Assembly: GCA_025928545.1 (NCBI GenBank)
Contig: JAICJH010000046.1
Location: 1 to 55,809 of the forward strand
Direction of reading: 5' to 3'
Origin: Bryobacteraceae bacterium
GTDB taxonomy: Bacteria; Acidobacteriota; Terriglobia; Bryobacterales; Bryobacteraceae
Length of the DNA: 55,809 bases
Positions within the stretch are counted from its first letter, which is position 1. Each line of letters starts with the position of its first letter. The notes under the pieces are model-generated. The model made no database searches, was not told the origin of the DNA, and saw nothing but the letters and a program-made list of their open reading frames with translations. This document shows, piece after piece, positions 36,093 through 44,248 of the stretch. Both the position numbers and the translations under genes were made by a program.

Positions 36093-36437
36093 TTACATAT
36101 CGGCGTCTTCGAGGTTTCGTTGAGAAGTCTTCACTGCGATCCTTCTTATGACTCGATTGCCTGCGTACCGTATACCAGGCGAATGCGTTTGCTTCACGGC
36201 GGCCCGGTTCAGCAACTGCAGTAACTTCTCCACTCCATCGCTGCCCCGACCGGGAAGCAGATGCGACGCCTGTTGATTCTCCCGTGAAACCGCAACGGTT
36301 TCATTCCTGATCACAGGGACGTGTACCGGTGCCCGAACGCCGAGCTTTACGCGGGTGCGCGAGATTTCAATTACTTCAATCTCGACATTACCGCCAACCA
36401 GGATGATTTCGCCCACGCGTCGGCGCAGGATTAACAC
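36093..36437 (-). CDS. csrA: carbon storage regulator CsrA with C-terminal extension
   Basis: RNA-binding repressor that blocks flagellin translation until FliW, freed by flagellin export, sequesters it. The core (LILRRRVGEI then VKLGVRAPVHVPVIRNE) is intact in the first 60 residues. The GTG at 36437 is the start: it gives the canonical VLILRRRVGE beginning and has GGGAGG six bases upstream, inside fliW. Length is 114 residues against the usual 60-75, with a basic extension after LLPG. The fliC promoter candidate lies inside the last codons. Confidence 0.9.
   Translation of the reverse strand: MLILRRRVGEIILVGGNVEIEVIEISRTRVKLGVRAPVHVPVIRNETVAVSRENQQASHLLPGRGSDGVEKLLQLLNRAAVKQTHSPGIRYAGNRVIRRIAVKTSQRNLEDADM
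36097..36123 (-). promoter_or_regulatory. sigma-28-type promoter before fliC
   Basis: Minus strand: TCAA-N15-GCCGATAT, against the sigma-28 pattern TAAA-N15-GCCGATAA/T. Expected start near 36090, giving a leader of roughly 85 nt before the flagellin ATG. The leader contains GGA triplets, one in the AGGGA near the start codon, fitting CsrA control. The element overlaps the 3' end of csrA. Confidence 0.6.
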
Positions 36438-36931
36438 ACAGCCTCCCATGTGCCATCCTCACCAAGCCGACAGGAACCGGCCACGCAACTCGGTGAAACA
36501 GCCTGGATACCACGCCTGTTATGCAGATTGATCACAATTGGCGCATCGAGATTGGTCTGTACGCTGTGTTTCCAGGGCGTCAGAAGCGCGAGACAAAACA
36601 CGTCTGTCCCGAGCGCGGGAAACGTTTTCGTTTGGTCCGCGGCCGAATCGAATTCCAGCAGCGACCGGTCGTCGTCAGAGAGTTGGAGCTCGAATTCCGG
36701 GCAAACCGCCAATACCGGAAGAGCCAGGAAGCAAATATCGGGCTGACGGGCACTTTGCAAATAGATCAACGGCCGCTGCAACGGAATCTCCACCGGAATA
36801 ATGCGCGTCTCTTGCTCGAATCCGGGTAGTCCGGCCGGGAACTCGAGTTCGCATCCGAGGCCCCAGTGAATTTCGCCGAGCCAGCGAGATGTAATACGTT
36901 CAGTGTTTTCGAACATTGGCTGTACTTTCAC
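36431..36931 (-). CDS. fliW: flagellar assembly factor FliW
   Basis: A 166-residue protein that binds flagellin and antagonises CsrA. The family features GLGCELEFPAGLPGFEQE and FLALPVLAVCPEFEL are present (partly shown). It overlaps fliM by 32 bp and csrA by 7 bp; its stop TAA sits within the first codons of csrA. An ATG at 36916 is an alternative start. The tight fliW-csrA-fliC order is the classic partner-switch arrangement. Confidence 0.93.
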   Translation of the reverse strand: MKVQPMFENTERITSRWLGEIHWGLGCELEFPAGLPGFEQETRIIPVEIPLQRPLIYLQSARQPDICFLALPVLAVCPEFELQLSDDDRSLLEFDSAADQTKTFPALGTDVFCLALLTPWKHSVQTNLDAPIVINLHNRRGIQAVSPSCVAGSCRLGEDGTWEAVC

Positions 36932-37877
36932 ACTGCGCGCTCACGCGGAACGCCGCGCGGCTTCCGGAATTCACGACTTCTCCGCAGTATTTCCGCGACC
37001 CGCTCAGCAGCAGATCGAGCGGTTGGCCAACCGGGAATTCAAGGCCGAGCACGTCTCCCTCCTCCAGATCGATCAGGTCGCGCAGCATCATGTTTGGACC
37101 GGTGAGCAGCGCCTCTGTGTGCAATTCGGAAGATTCGATCAGTTGCAGGACCCGGGCCTGTTCCAGCTCTGTGGAAGCGGCCTTACGTAAGAGCCATTGC
37201 TGATCAAACTTCTGCCGCATCATCTTGACGATGATGGACGGCATGGCTATGTTCATCATGCCCACGGCATCGCCAATCCGGATTTCGATTGCCACCGCGA
37301 CCACGGCCTCGGACGGCGACATGATCTGAAGGAACTGCGGTTCTGTTTCAAGCCTTTCAATAGTAAAGTCGAGCAATGTGACAAACTTCCAGGCATCGTG
37401 CAGATCACGCAGAACCAAGCCAAGGAAACCGCCCAGCAGCACCTGTTCTATCTCCGTCACTTCGCGTTGCGAACTGAACTGGAGCTTGCCATCGCCGCCC
37501 AGCAGTATTTCGATGACCGGAAAGATCAGAGCTGAATTCAATTCGAGAATGGCATTGCCGTCGTAGGGCTTCAGCCCTAGTGCGGCCAGGCACGTGGGTG
37601 AAGGCAGGCATTCAAGGAATTCGGAATAAGAGAGCTGTTCCACGCTCACAAGGTTTACGATGACGTAGGAGCGCAGGTACGCCGAAAGACTGGAGGCGAG
37701 CGCACGAACGAAGTTATCGTGCAACTGGTGAATAGCTCGCAGCTGCGCCTTCGAAATGCGATCGGGCCGCCGGAAATCGAAAGCCACCGCGGGTTTGTTG
37801 CTCGGTGCCTCCGGTCGAACGTCGCGTGCGTTCTGAAATACGTCGTTGATTTCCTGCTGACTGAGTTGCGTGGCCAT
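36900..37877 (-). CDS. fliM: flagellar motor switch protein FliM
   Basis: A C-ring protein of 325 residues from the ATG at 37877. The N-terminal LSQQEINDVF is the phospho-CheY-binding segment. The middle CheC-like domain contains LGGDG, and the C-terminal SpoA domain binds FliN. An ATG at 37901 would add eight residues but overlaps flgL. It sits between flgL and fliW, away from fliG and fliN, an uncommon place for fliM. CheY is not encoded in the window. Confidence 0.94.
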   Translation of the reverse strand: MATQLSQQEINDVFQNARDVRPEAPSNKPAVAFDFRRPDRISKAQLRAIHQLHDNFVRALASSLSAYLRSYVIVNLVSVEQLSYSEFLECLPSPTCLAALGLKPYDGNAILELNSALIFPVIEILLGGDGKLQFSSQREVTEIEQVLLGGFLGLVLRDLHDAWKFVTLLDFTIERLETEPQFLQIMSPSEAVVAVAIEIRIGDAVGMMNIAMPSIIVKMMRQKFDQQWLLRKAASTELEQARVLQLIESSELHTEALLTGPNMMLRDLIDLEEGDVLGLEFPVGQPLDLLLSGSRKYCGEVVNSGSRAAFRVSAQCESTANVRKH

Positions 37878-37897
37878 AGTTTGTCGTTTTCGGTGAG

Positions 37898-38818
37898 TCA
37901 CCCCAGGTAGTCAAACAGGCTTTTTCGCGGGATTGCGGCCTGCGCCGCCAATGCGGCCTGCAGACTCGTCGATTCCTGCGCCAGATCCGTGGCGGCCTGC
38001 GCGATATTCGCATCCCGGATATCGCCCATGTTGGTCTCAAGTCTTGTGAGCTGGATACCGACGGCGTTTTGTTCCGCGGAAAGCCGCTGCTCCGCCGCGC
38101 CATAATAAACTTGCTGTCGGTTGAGCCACGAGAATGCGTCTCCTAAAGACGCGAGCGCGGTTCCGATCCCGGCGGGATCGTTTGCCACGAGGGCGGCCTG
38201 AAGACTCTGCAGCGCAACAAAAGAGTTTCCCGCGGTCGGAGTTCCCGCGGCCGATGGGTCGAAGATGGCAGCGGCTCTCAGTGGTTGATACACTTGCTGG
38301 CCCGATGGATTGACGATAACGCGGGTGGCTTCCGTGCTGCTCAGGACGTCTGTCCCGGCCGGTCCTGAACCCGTGAAGCGATAAGGCGCGCTCCCATCCC
38401 GATCACCGCCGAAAATGAATCTTCCGCCTACATTGGTGTTGGCCAGCGATACCAACTGCTGCTGGATCGCTTGTACCTGTACCGCAAAGCTTTGACGCAC
38501 GGTTGCGGTGGATGTTGAAGACGCTCCCCGCGTCGCTATCGACTGCGCGCTCTGCAGCAGGCCAATCGCTGAACTGATAGCTCCGTCCGCCGCAGTTGCC
38601 TCCGCCTGAACGTTGATCAGGTTCGATTGGTAGGTCTGAGCTGCTGTGAGTGACGAGCCAAGGTTCACCAGATCGTGGGTTGCGGCCGGATTATCCGCGG
38701 CGGTCGATACCGCGTAACCGGACGAGAGTTCTTTCTGGGTCTTTAGCTGACGTGCCTGGAGGTTGTCGAGTCCGTTGAGAAACCAATCGGCGCCGATTGT
38801 CGCGGAATTGACGATCAT
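37898..38818 (-). CDS. flgL: hook-filament junction protein FlgL
   Basis: A 306-residue flagellin homologue forming the second junction layer. The N terminus carries the D0 helix (QLKTQKELSSGYAVSTAADNPA, in part), and the C terminus the partner helix (LETNMGDIRDANIAQAATDLAQ, in part). The middle domain is small. It lies 10 bp after flgK. Confidence 0.93.
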   Translation of the reverse strand: MIVNSATIGADWFLNGLDNLQARQLKTQKELSSGYAVSTAADNPAATHDLVNLGSSLTAAQTYQSNLINVQAEATAADGAISSAIGLLQSAQSIATRGASSTSTATVRQSFAVQVQAIQQQLVSLANTNVGGRFIFGGDRDGSAPYRFTGSGPAGTDVLSSTEATRVIVNPSGQQVYQPLRAAAIFDPSAAGTPTAGNSFVALQSLQAALVANDPAGIGTALASLGDAFSWLNRQQVYYGAAEQRLSAEQNAVGIQLTRLETNMGDIRDANIAQAATDLAQESTSLQAALAAQAAIPRKSLFDYLG

Positions 38819-38828
38819 CTGTGTTCTC

Positions 38829-40223
38829 CTACGAATCCTGTTGACCGATGAGATTCACGGCGTTTAGTGTGAGGTTATCCAGAACGCCGACCAGCTTGGC
38901 CGATGCCTGCCACGCGCGCTGATAGGCAGCAATGTTCACGGCCTCCTGGTCAAGAGCGACGCCTTCGAGGGCTGTCTGCCCGGCGCGGGCGGAGGTCAGG
39001 GTGGTCTCATCGTGCGACGATTGACTTGTTGCGTCGGAAAGCTGCTGTCCTACGCTTTGGGCGATCGCAGCGTAGTAGTCCTGCAGCGTTAATCCGTCGA
39101 TCTGGGTATCGGCAGTGCCCGATCCGATCAACGCGGCGAGTTGATTTGCAACTCCGTTCGATTGCCCCTGCGCGCCCCTAGTTCCGGTGGCCAATTGATC
39201 GGGACTGAGATTCGAATCGATGGAAAGCGAACGCGCAACGTTGGAATTGTTTGCGTGATCATATGTAAAAATCGGAATGCCGGGAGCACCCGCATCGGTT
39301 ACTCCCGAAGTTAAGAGGGAATTCACTGCGGATGCGAAGCCCAGTGCGAGCTTATTCAGACTGCCTGTCTGCCCATTGCCGCCCAGAATCGGCGTGATAG
39401 TGGTGTTGAAAGTATCGACCAGACCACCGAGTGTGCCTGAAAAGGAGGAAGGACCGGCGCCACCCCCGGAAGAGCCGACCTGGCTCCCCGGGGCGGCAGC
39501 CAAATTCGCGGTCAACGAGTAAGCCTGATCGCCCAGGACCAGCGGGAGCGAGCCGCCGGCGAGCACATTAACAGTGCCGTCGACGTTCTGGTTGACGGTG
39601 ATTCCAACAAGTGACGAAAGCTGCGTCAGGGCAGAACGCCGCGCGGCGTCGGCGCCCGCATCGACTCCTGATTCGCCCCGAATCCGGACGTTGAGGTGGG
39701 CGATCTCCGATGACAATCCATTGATTTGAGAGATAGCGCTCTGAGTGTCGCCCTTCAGGTCCTGAGTCTGCGCGTCCAGGTTTCGCGCAACGGCATTGAA
39801 TGCATCTGCTACGCTGCCCGCCGCGAACAGCGCACTCGCTGCCGCTGAAGGGCTTCCGGGAGTCACGCTGAGGTTCGCAAAGGCGGTGCTGAATTTCTGG
39901 AAAGCGGCCAGAATACCGGTTGACCCTGTGATATCGAACTGCTGATTGACGGAGTCCAGTTGCCGGGAGCGCGTCTGGCTGTCGGATGCCTGCGAGGTGG
40001 CCGCCTGCACAGTGGCATCCGCATGGTCGTTGCCTGCCGATTGGATGACAACATTGTCCGTCCCGCCGTTGGCTCCGAATCCGACCGGCTGGATGACCGG
40101 TCGGACGGCGGCATAGCCAGACGTGGCGGAATTGGACACATTGCGCTGTTCAGCGCCCAGCGCCTGATTGAACGCGGTAAGGGCATTCGAGACACCTTGC
40201 AAAGATGAGAGCAGCGACGTCAT
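38829..40223 (-). CDS. flgK: hook-filament junction protein FlgK
   Basis: A 464-residue HAP1 protein, somewhat shorter than the Salmonella protein (about 550). The N-terminal rod-type motif and the C-terminal YQRAWQASAKLVGVLDNL helix are clear. Its ATG overlaps the flgM stop (TGA at 40220-40222), so the anti-sigma factor and junction protein are coupled. Confidence 0.94.
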   Translation of the reverse strand: MTSLLSSLQGVSNALTAFNQALGAEQRNVSNSATSGYAAVRPVIQPVGFGANGGTDNVVIQSAGNDHADATVQAATSQASDSQTRSRQLDSVNQQFDITGSTGILAAFQKFSTAFANLSVTPGSPSAAASALFAAGSVADAFNAVARNLDAQTQDLKGDTQSAISQINGLSSEIAHLNVRIRGESGVDAGADAARRSALTQLSSLVGITVNQNVDGTVNVLAGGSLPLVLGDQAYSLTANLAAAPGSQVGSSGGGAGPSSFSGTLGGLVDTFNTTITPILGGNGQTGSLNKLALGFASAVNSLLTSGVTDAGAPGIPIFTYDHANNSNVARSLSIDSNLSPDQLATGTRGAQGQSNGVANQLAALIGSGTADTQIDGLTLQDYYAAIAQSVGQQLSDATSQSSHDETTLTSARAGQTALEGVALDQEAVNIAAYQRAWQASAKLVGVLDNLTLNAVNLIGQQDS

Positions 40224-40513
40224 CTGCCGCTGGCCGCGCTGGCCACGATTGACTGGCTGATGGCCGCGCTCGACACATGATAGGTTCCGCCGCGGACAGC
40301 GGCCGATAGTTGCTCCACCTTCGCAGCCCGGTCGGCAAACGAAGCAGACCAGGCGCTTGAGGCGTTCGAAACGGCGACGTGGTCGCGCGAGCGGGAATCT
40401 CCCGACAACGTTATGCCGCCACCCGCGTTGGGTTTCCCCGTTGAAGCGGGCGGAGTACTTGCGGCAGCGGCATTCGCGCCTGCTGCACTGTTAGTATCCA
40501 GATGAAGTCGCAT
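40220..40513 (-). CDS. flgM: anti-sigma-28 factor FlgM
   Basis: A 97-residue protein with a Gly/Ala/Ser-rich disordered N terminus and a conserved C-terminal FliA-binding segment (KVEQLSAAVRGGTYHVSSAAISQSI). It is held in the cell until the hook-basal body is complete and then exported, freeing FliA. AGGAGAAG lies about 9 bp before the ATG at 40513, deciding the start; the frame extends to 40579. A sigma-28-like promoter lies about 70 bp upstream, a feedback loop. Confidence 0.88.
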   Translation of the reverse strand: MRLHLDTNSAAGANAAAASTPPASTGKPNAGGGITLSGDSRSRDHVAVSNASSAWSASFADRAAKVEQLSAAVRGGTYHVSSAAISQSIVASAASGR

Positions 40514-40584
40514 CGCTTGTTCTTCTCCTGTCGACGCTCGTCGGCGGATGTTCCTGCCAAAGAGACCTGCATCGCCCACTGGAT

Positions 40585-40612
40585 GTATCGGCTCATACGT
40601 TGATCTTGTTTA
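40585..40612 (-). promoter_or_regulatory. sigma-28-type promoter before flgM
   Basis: Minus strand: TAAA-N16-GCCGATAC. The -10 box matches GCCGATAA at seven of eight positions, and the spacing is one longer than the usual 15. It would drive flgM-flgK-flgL-fliM-fliW-csrA. Confidence 0.65.
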
Positions 40613-40648
40613 GTGGACTCGAAAAAATTTTTTGTTGTGAATTAGATC

Positions 40649-40675
40649 TAAAGAATTCTGCGGCGCAGCCGATTG
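40649..40675 (+). promoter_or_regulatory. sigma-28-like element before the sigma-54 activator
   Basis: Plus strand: TAAA-N15-GCCGATTG, six of eight in the -10 box with ideal spacing. The expected start is only about 6 bp before the ATG at 40688, so a leader would be almost absent. A symmetric A-tract AAAAAATTTTTT (40622-40633) lies between this and the flgM promoter. It could be a true feedback promoter or a chance match. Confidence 0.35.
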
Positions 40676-40687
40676 ACAAGAGAACTT

Positions 40688-42040
40688 ATGCAATTCTTCT
40701 GGCTTTCTTCCTTCACCGCAAATCAGGCGCTGCCGCCGGCAGAGTGGCCCCAAATCAGAATGGTCGGTTCTTTGGAAGAGATCCCCGATCAGAATTCAGC
40801 GATCATTCTGGAGATCGCCTGCCAAGCGGATTCAGAGCGGGCCGTCAATATATTGGAACAGCGAGTCCGTTCCATTCCGGTATGGATACTGGATCCAGCG
40901 GCCACGGTCAGTTCGTCGGTTGCCTGGATAAAGTACGGTGCATCTCAGGTTGCCCTATCGCTCGACGATCCGGAGCTGACAATGGAACTGTTCGACGCCC
41001 ATAACGGAAGCAGCGCAAATGTCAGGGATCTGCTCGATCCAGAGTGCAATGCGGTGCGTTCCGTCTCAACGAATATGATCGGCGACAGCAGAAGCATGCG
41101 AGACGTGCAGGCGGCTATCCGGATGGTTGGCGATCGCAACTGCAATGTTTTGATCGAAGGTGAGACGGGCACCGGCAAGGAAGTCGTGGCCCGTGAGATT
41201 CATTCGGCCGGCAACAGGAGCCGTGGCCCGTGGGTTGCAGTGAATTGCAGTGCTATTCCGGAGCCACTGCTGGAGGCCGAGTTGTTTGGATACCTCAAGG
41301 GTGCGTTTACAGGGGCGCAGCAATCCCGTGCCGGCAAGTTCGAGGCCGCAAATAACGGTACTATCTTCCTTGATGAGATCGGAGATATGCCCATTGGAGT
41401 CCAGGCCAAGTTGCTGCGAGTCCTTCAGGAACGCGAAATCGAGCGCCTTGGCGGCAACGAGCGTATCCGCCTGAACATTCGCGTAATCGCCGCGACTAAT
41501 GTGGATCTGGCGGCGCGGGTTAAAGAAGGCCGGTTCCGCCAGGATCTTTTTTACCGCCTTAACGTATTTCAAATCAGCCTGCCCGCGCTTCGCGACAGAC
41601 CGGATGATGTTGCGGCATTGGCTCGTCACTTCGTGAAAAAAATCTGCACGAATGAACGCATCCCTATCAAAATGCTGGACAGATCCGCTCTCGATCGCCT
41701 GCGTGCTCAGAACTGGCCGGGCAACGTGCGGGAACTGGAAAATACGATTGAAACGGCCGTGATCATGAGCCGCGAGCGCGCGGTCATCTTCGCCTCCGAT
41801 CTTCGCTTCGTTCGTTCCGCAGTTCCGGTCACGGAGCGGGCGCAGAATACCTCGCTGCCTGCGGAAGGCATGGACTATCAGCGGGCTCTTGAGGATTTTG
41901 AAGTCGGACTTCTACGGCAGGCCCTGACCAGGGTTCGCGGAAACAAGACAGCCGCCGCCGATCTTTTGGGTCTGAAACGGACGACTCTGGCAGCCAAAAT
42001 GAAGGCCCTGGAAGCGCGCTTCCCTTTACTTGCGGCTTAG
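40688..42040 (+). CDS. sigma-54-dependent flagellar transcription activator (NtrC/FleQ-like)
   Basis: A 450-residue bacterial enhancer-binding protein. The AAA+ domain (about residues 125-360) has Walker A GETGTGKE, the sigma-54 contact motif GAFTGA and LDEIGDMP (Walker B). A Fis-type HTH ends the protein (GNKTAAADLLGLKRTTLAAKM). The first 110 residues resemble a receiver but lack the phospho-Asp (E42 in ILEIA), so control is probably not by phosphorylation, as in FleQ. An in-frame TTG at 40673 precedes the ATG. It lies between the two flagellar units and is the likely master activator of the GG-N10-GC promoters. Confidence 0.92.
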   Translation: MQFFWLSSFTANQALPPAEWPQIRMVGSLEEIPDQNSAIILEIACQADSERAVNILEQRVRSIPVWILDPAATVSSSVAWIKYGASQVALSLDDPELTMELFDAHNGSSANVRDLLDPECNAVRSVSTNMIGDSRSMRDVQAAIRMVGDRNCNVLIEGETGTGKEVVAREIHSAGNRSRGPWVAVNCSAIPEPLLEAELFGYLKGAFTGAQQSRAGKFEAANNGTIFLDEIGDMPIGVQAKLLRVLQEREIERLGGNERIRLNIRVIAATNVDLAARVKEGRFRQDLFYRLNVFQISLPALRDRPDDVAALARHFVKKICTNERIPIKMLDRSALDRLRAQNWPGNVRELENTIETAVIMSRERAVIFASDLRFVRSAVPVTERAQNTSLPAEGMDYQRALEDFEVGLLRQALTRVRGNKTAAADLLGLKRTTLAAKMKALEARFPLLAA

Positions 42041-42187
42041 AACTAAAGTCATAGCTGCTTAAGGCAGGTTCGAGTGCGGTGCATTTGCACGGTCCGTCGT
42101 CTTCACGATAGCGGCCTGTATCCCCATGGGCGTTTCTCTCTGGGACGCCAAATCCCGTTAAACCAGCTCTGCTAGTCGAGTCACGAA
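42041..42187 (+). other. convergent intergenic region with small inverted repeats
   Basis: 147 bp between the activator stop and the stop of the gene at 42188. It holds a short hairpin GGCGT...ACGCC (around 42129-42149) and a GTGC...GCAC repeat near 42080. No T-tract follows, so an intrinsic terminator is not assured. No open frame or RNA family is recognised. Confidence 0.4.
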
Positions 42188-42565
42188 TCAGCTTCGCGGA
42201 GCCAGCGCTATTGCGACCTTCTGAAGCAGGCTCACCTCATTCCGGGCCATCCCCAATTCGGACGCGGCCGTTTCTGGCGACATACCCGATCGCAGCATCC
42301 TGAGAGCCCGCGATCTCGCCGGGACCGCAAGCCGCCCGTCGCGCAGCAACTCAAGACTCGACTGGGCATTCCGTTCCGCTGTCGCCAAATCCTCGGCCAC
42401 ACGACCGATTTGCGCCACACAATCGATGTGGGCGCGGTTCATCTCCGTCCGCAGAGCATTCGTGGCTCGTTTGTTATCGGAACGAAGGCGCAAATTCCAA
42501 ACCAGGCTAAACAGGCCTACAGCCAGGGCCCCCCCATTGATTGCGTCGCTGACAGTAATTATCAT
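42188..42565 (-). CDS. small membrane-anchored protein with C-terminal HTH-like helix pair
   Basis: A 125-residue protein with one N-terminal transmembrane helix (about residues 8-27), a coiled-coil middle, and a C-terminal segment (MLRSGMSPETAASELGMARNEVSLLQKV) like the end of DUF2802/SwrB-type proteins that sit near sigma-28 genes in other bacteria (given in part). It starts on the stop of the FliN/FliY-like gene (ATGA). The likely role is flagellar assembly or activation; the family call is tentative. Confidence 0.6.
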   Translation of the reverse strand: MIITVSDAINGGALAVGLFSLVWNLRLRSDNKRATNALRTEMNRAHIDCVAQIGRVAEDLATAERNAQSSLELLRDGRLAVPARSRALRMLRSGMSPETAASELGMARNEVSLLQKVAIALAPRS

Positions 42566-43422
42566 TTCGCTCCGATACCCAGTCTGGATGCGGCTTCACT
42601 CATTCCCGATCGCAGGCGTTCTGCGCGAGTCGCCAGGTGGAGCACTCGGACGCCATAGTTGCCATCGACAACGACTACCTCGCCGCGCGCGATGACGCAG
42701 TCATTCACGATTACCTCGACCGGCTCCGACACAAGACGGTCCAACTCCACAACGGAGCCTGTATTGAGCTTCAGGACTTCACGGATATGGAGCGTTGTCT
42801 TACCAAAAGAGACGCTGACCGGCAGCGCAACATCCAGCAGAAGGTCCAACGTCTTTGAGGCGGCGGTCTCCTGTGTGCCTGCCGGCAGTTTTTCCGATTG
42901 CTGTGCCGGTACCGCGAAAGCATCCTCAAGCGCGCCGCTCCACGCTACATGAACGTGCCATGTTTGGGTGCCGTCACAAATTTCGAGGCAGACGTTGAAG
43001 TTTTGATCGCCAGGACCAGCCGAATCCTGCTCGCCCCGCTCAGCCAGGATTTCGCGGCCCAGTTGGGACGAGGCTGCCTGCGCGATGCCACTCATGGTTT
43101 GCACCGCAATTTCCTGCCACGTAGAACGGCAGTCTTCGTCCGATACCGGATCGGCTCCGGCTCCGCCCAATATCATCCGTCCCGCGGTTTCCCAAAGGTC
43201 TCGCCCCGTAGCCAGCCAAGCGAGCGCGCCTTCGGCCACTGAGAAAGCCTGCCGCCAGATAATCGGATCTTTCGGCTTTTCTGGGTCGACTCCGTGGTGA
43301 AGCTTTACCTGAAAGTCGGTTCCGGTCAGACTGGTGAGTGAGTTGCGAAGCGCATCGGCACAGGAAGTACCGATCCGGGAGCGAATTGTCGCCTCGGACG
43401 CGGAGGGTTGAAGGCTCATCAC
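42562..43422 (-). CDS. FliN/FliY-like motor switch protein with long N-terminal domain
   Basis: A 286-residue protein with a C-terminal SpoA (FliN) domain of about 75 residues (LLLDVALPVSVSFGKTTL, then GEVVVVDGNYGVRVLHL). The N-terminal 190 residues could be CheC/FliM-middle-like, as in FliY, but the phosphatase E-x2-N signature is not found (QEIAVQTMSG instead). A separate 82-residue FliN is encoded at 50572, so this organism has two SpoA proteins besides FliM. The start overlaps the fliA stop. Confidence 0.72.
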   Translation of the reverse strand: MMSLQPSASEATIRSRIGTSCADALRNSLTSLTGTDFQVKLHHGVDPEKPKDPIIWRQAFSVAEGALAWLATGRDLWETAGRMILGGAGADPVSDEDCRSTWQEIAVQTMSGIAQAASSQLGREILAERGEQDSAGPGDQNFNVCLEICDGTQTWHVHVAWSGALEDAFAVPAQQSEKLPAGTQETAASKTLDLLLDVALPVSVSFGKTTLHIREVLKLNTGSVVELDRLVSEPVEVIVNDCVIARGEVVVVDGNYGVRVLHLATRAERLRSGMSEAASRLGIGAK

Positions 43423-44183
43423 GCGCCCCCGCTACGTACGCCCGGCCAGCGGTGCCCAATAGCATTGCGCAGACGAAGAACCGCCTGCGACTTGATCTGT
43501 GAGACCCGGGAAAAGTGAATGCCCATGATATCTGCAATTTCGCGCAAGGTGAGCTCTTCGTAAAAGTACAAGCTCAGCACTGTTCGCTCCGCAGCCGGAA
43601 TGTGATCGATGGCGCCGGCTATCAGCCGCTCCAGTTCGACCTTTTCGAGTTGCATAGCCGGCGAGTCTTCCTCCGGCGTTGAAACATACTTGAGCAGAAT
43701 GGGAGTCTCGCGTTCGTCGCGCAGGAACTCCAGCTCGCCGATATCCAGCGCCGCAACCTCCCCGAGTTTCTGGCGGTATTCCTCGACAGGAATTCCCAGC
43801 TCTGCGGCGATTTCAGCTTCTTCCGGCGCTCTGCCCCAACGCTGTTCCGCTCTGGCAAGGCCCGCCTCGAGTGTTCGGGCCAGCTTGCGCTTCATACGCG
43901 GCGCCCAGTCGCTGGCTCGCAAACTGTCCAGGATCGCGCCGCGAATGCGATATTCCGCGTAGGTCCGCAATTTGACATTCTGAGCCGGGTCAAAATTATC
44001 AATCGCGTGAATGAGCCCCAGTACTCCAGCTGAGAGCAGGTCGTCGAGAGTCACCGATTCGGGCAGCCGCTCATGAATCTTGCGTGCGATCAGGCGAACC
44101 TGGGGCAAGTGCTCTATAATGAGCCGTTCCCGTTCGTCTCCCGAGACCTCTTCCGACCGATAGTAATGTGCCGGTACAGCCAC
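43419..44183 (-). CDS. fliA: flagellar RNA polymerase sigma factor FliA (sigma-28)
   Basis: A 254-residue sigma factor for late flagellar genes. Region 2 includes LDDLLSAGVLGLIHAIDNFD and TYAEYRIRGAILDSLRASDW, the FliA/WhiG hallmark; region 4 has LTLREIADIMGIHFSRVSQI. It is encoded after flhF in the long fliK-to-fliA unit, so it is made with hook-basal-body proteins. Its inhibitor FlgM is encoded at 40220. Confidence 0.95.
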   Translation of the reverse strand: MAVPAHYYRSEEVSGDERERLIIEHLPQVRLIARKIHERLPESVTLDDLLSAGVLGLIHAIDNFDPAQNVKLRTYAEYRIRGAILDSLRASDWAPRMKRKLARTLEAGLARAEQRWGRAPEEAEIAAELGIPVEEYRQKLGEVAALDIGELEFLRDERETPILLKYVSTPEEDSPAMQLEKVELERLIAGAIDHIPAAERTVLSLYFYEELTLREIADIMGIHFSRVSQIKSQAVLRLRNAIGHRWPGVRSGGA

Positions 44184-44248
44184 GTTATTTCATCTGCCTT
44201 TTCTTCGGCGCGCGCAGAACGCAACTCGGTGGCCTTCCGCCGCCTCAC

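Noticed and set aside
40622..40633. AAAAAATTTTTT as an intrinsic terminator
   Set aside because: There is no GC stem beside it; it lies between divergent promoters and is more likely bent DNA or an UP-like element.
42041..42187. A GGGACGCCAAA-like stretch suggesting a cyclic-di-GMP riboswitch
   Set aside because: The conserved GEMM core (CACGCACAGGGCAAACC) and its pairing partners are absent, and the region is downstream of both flanking genes.
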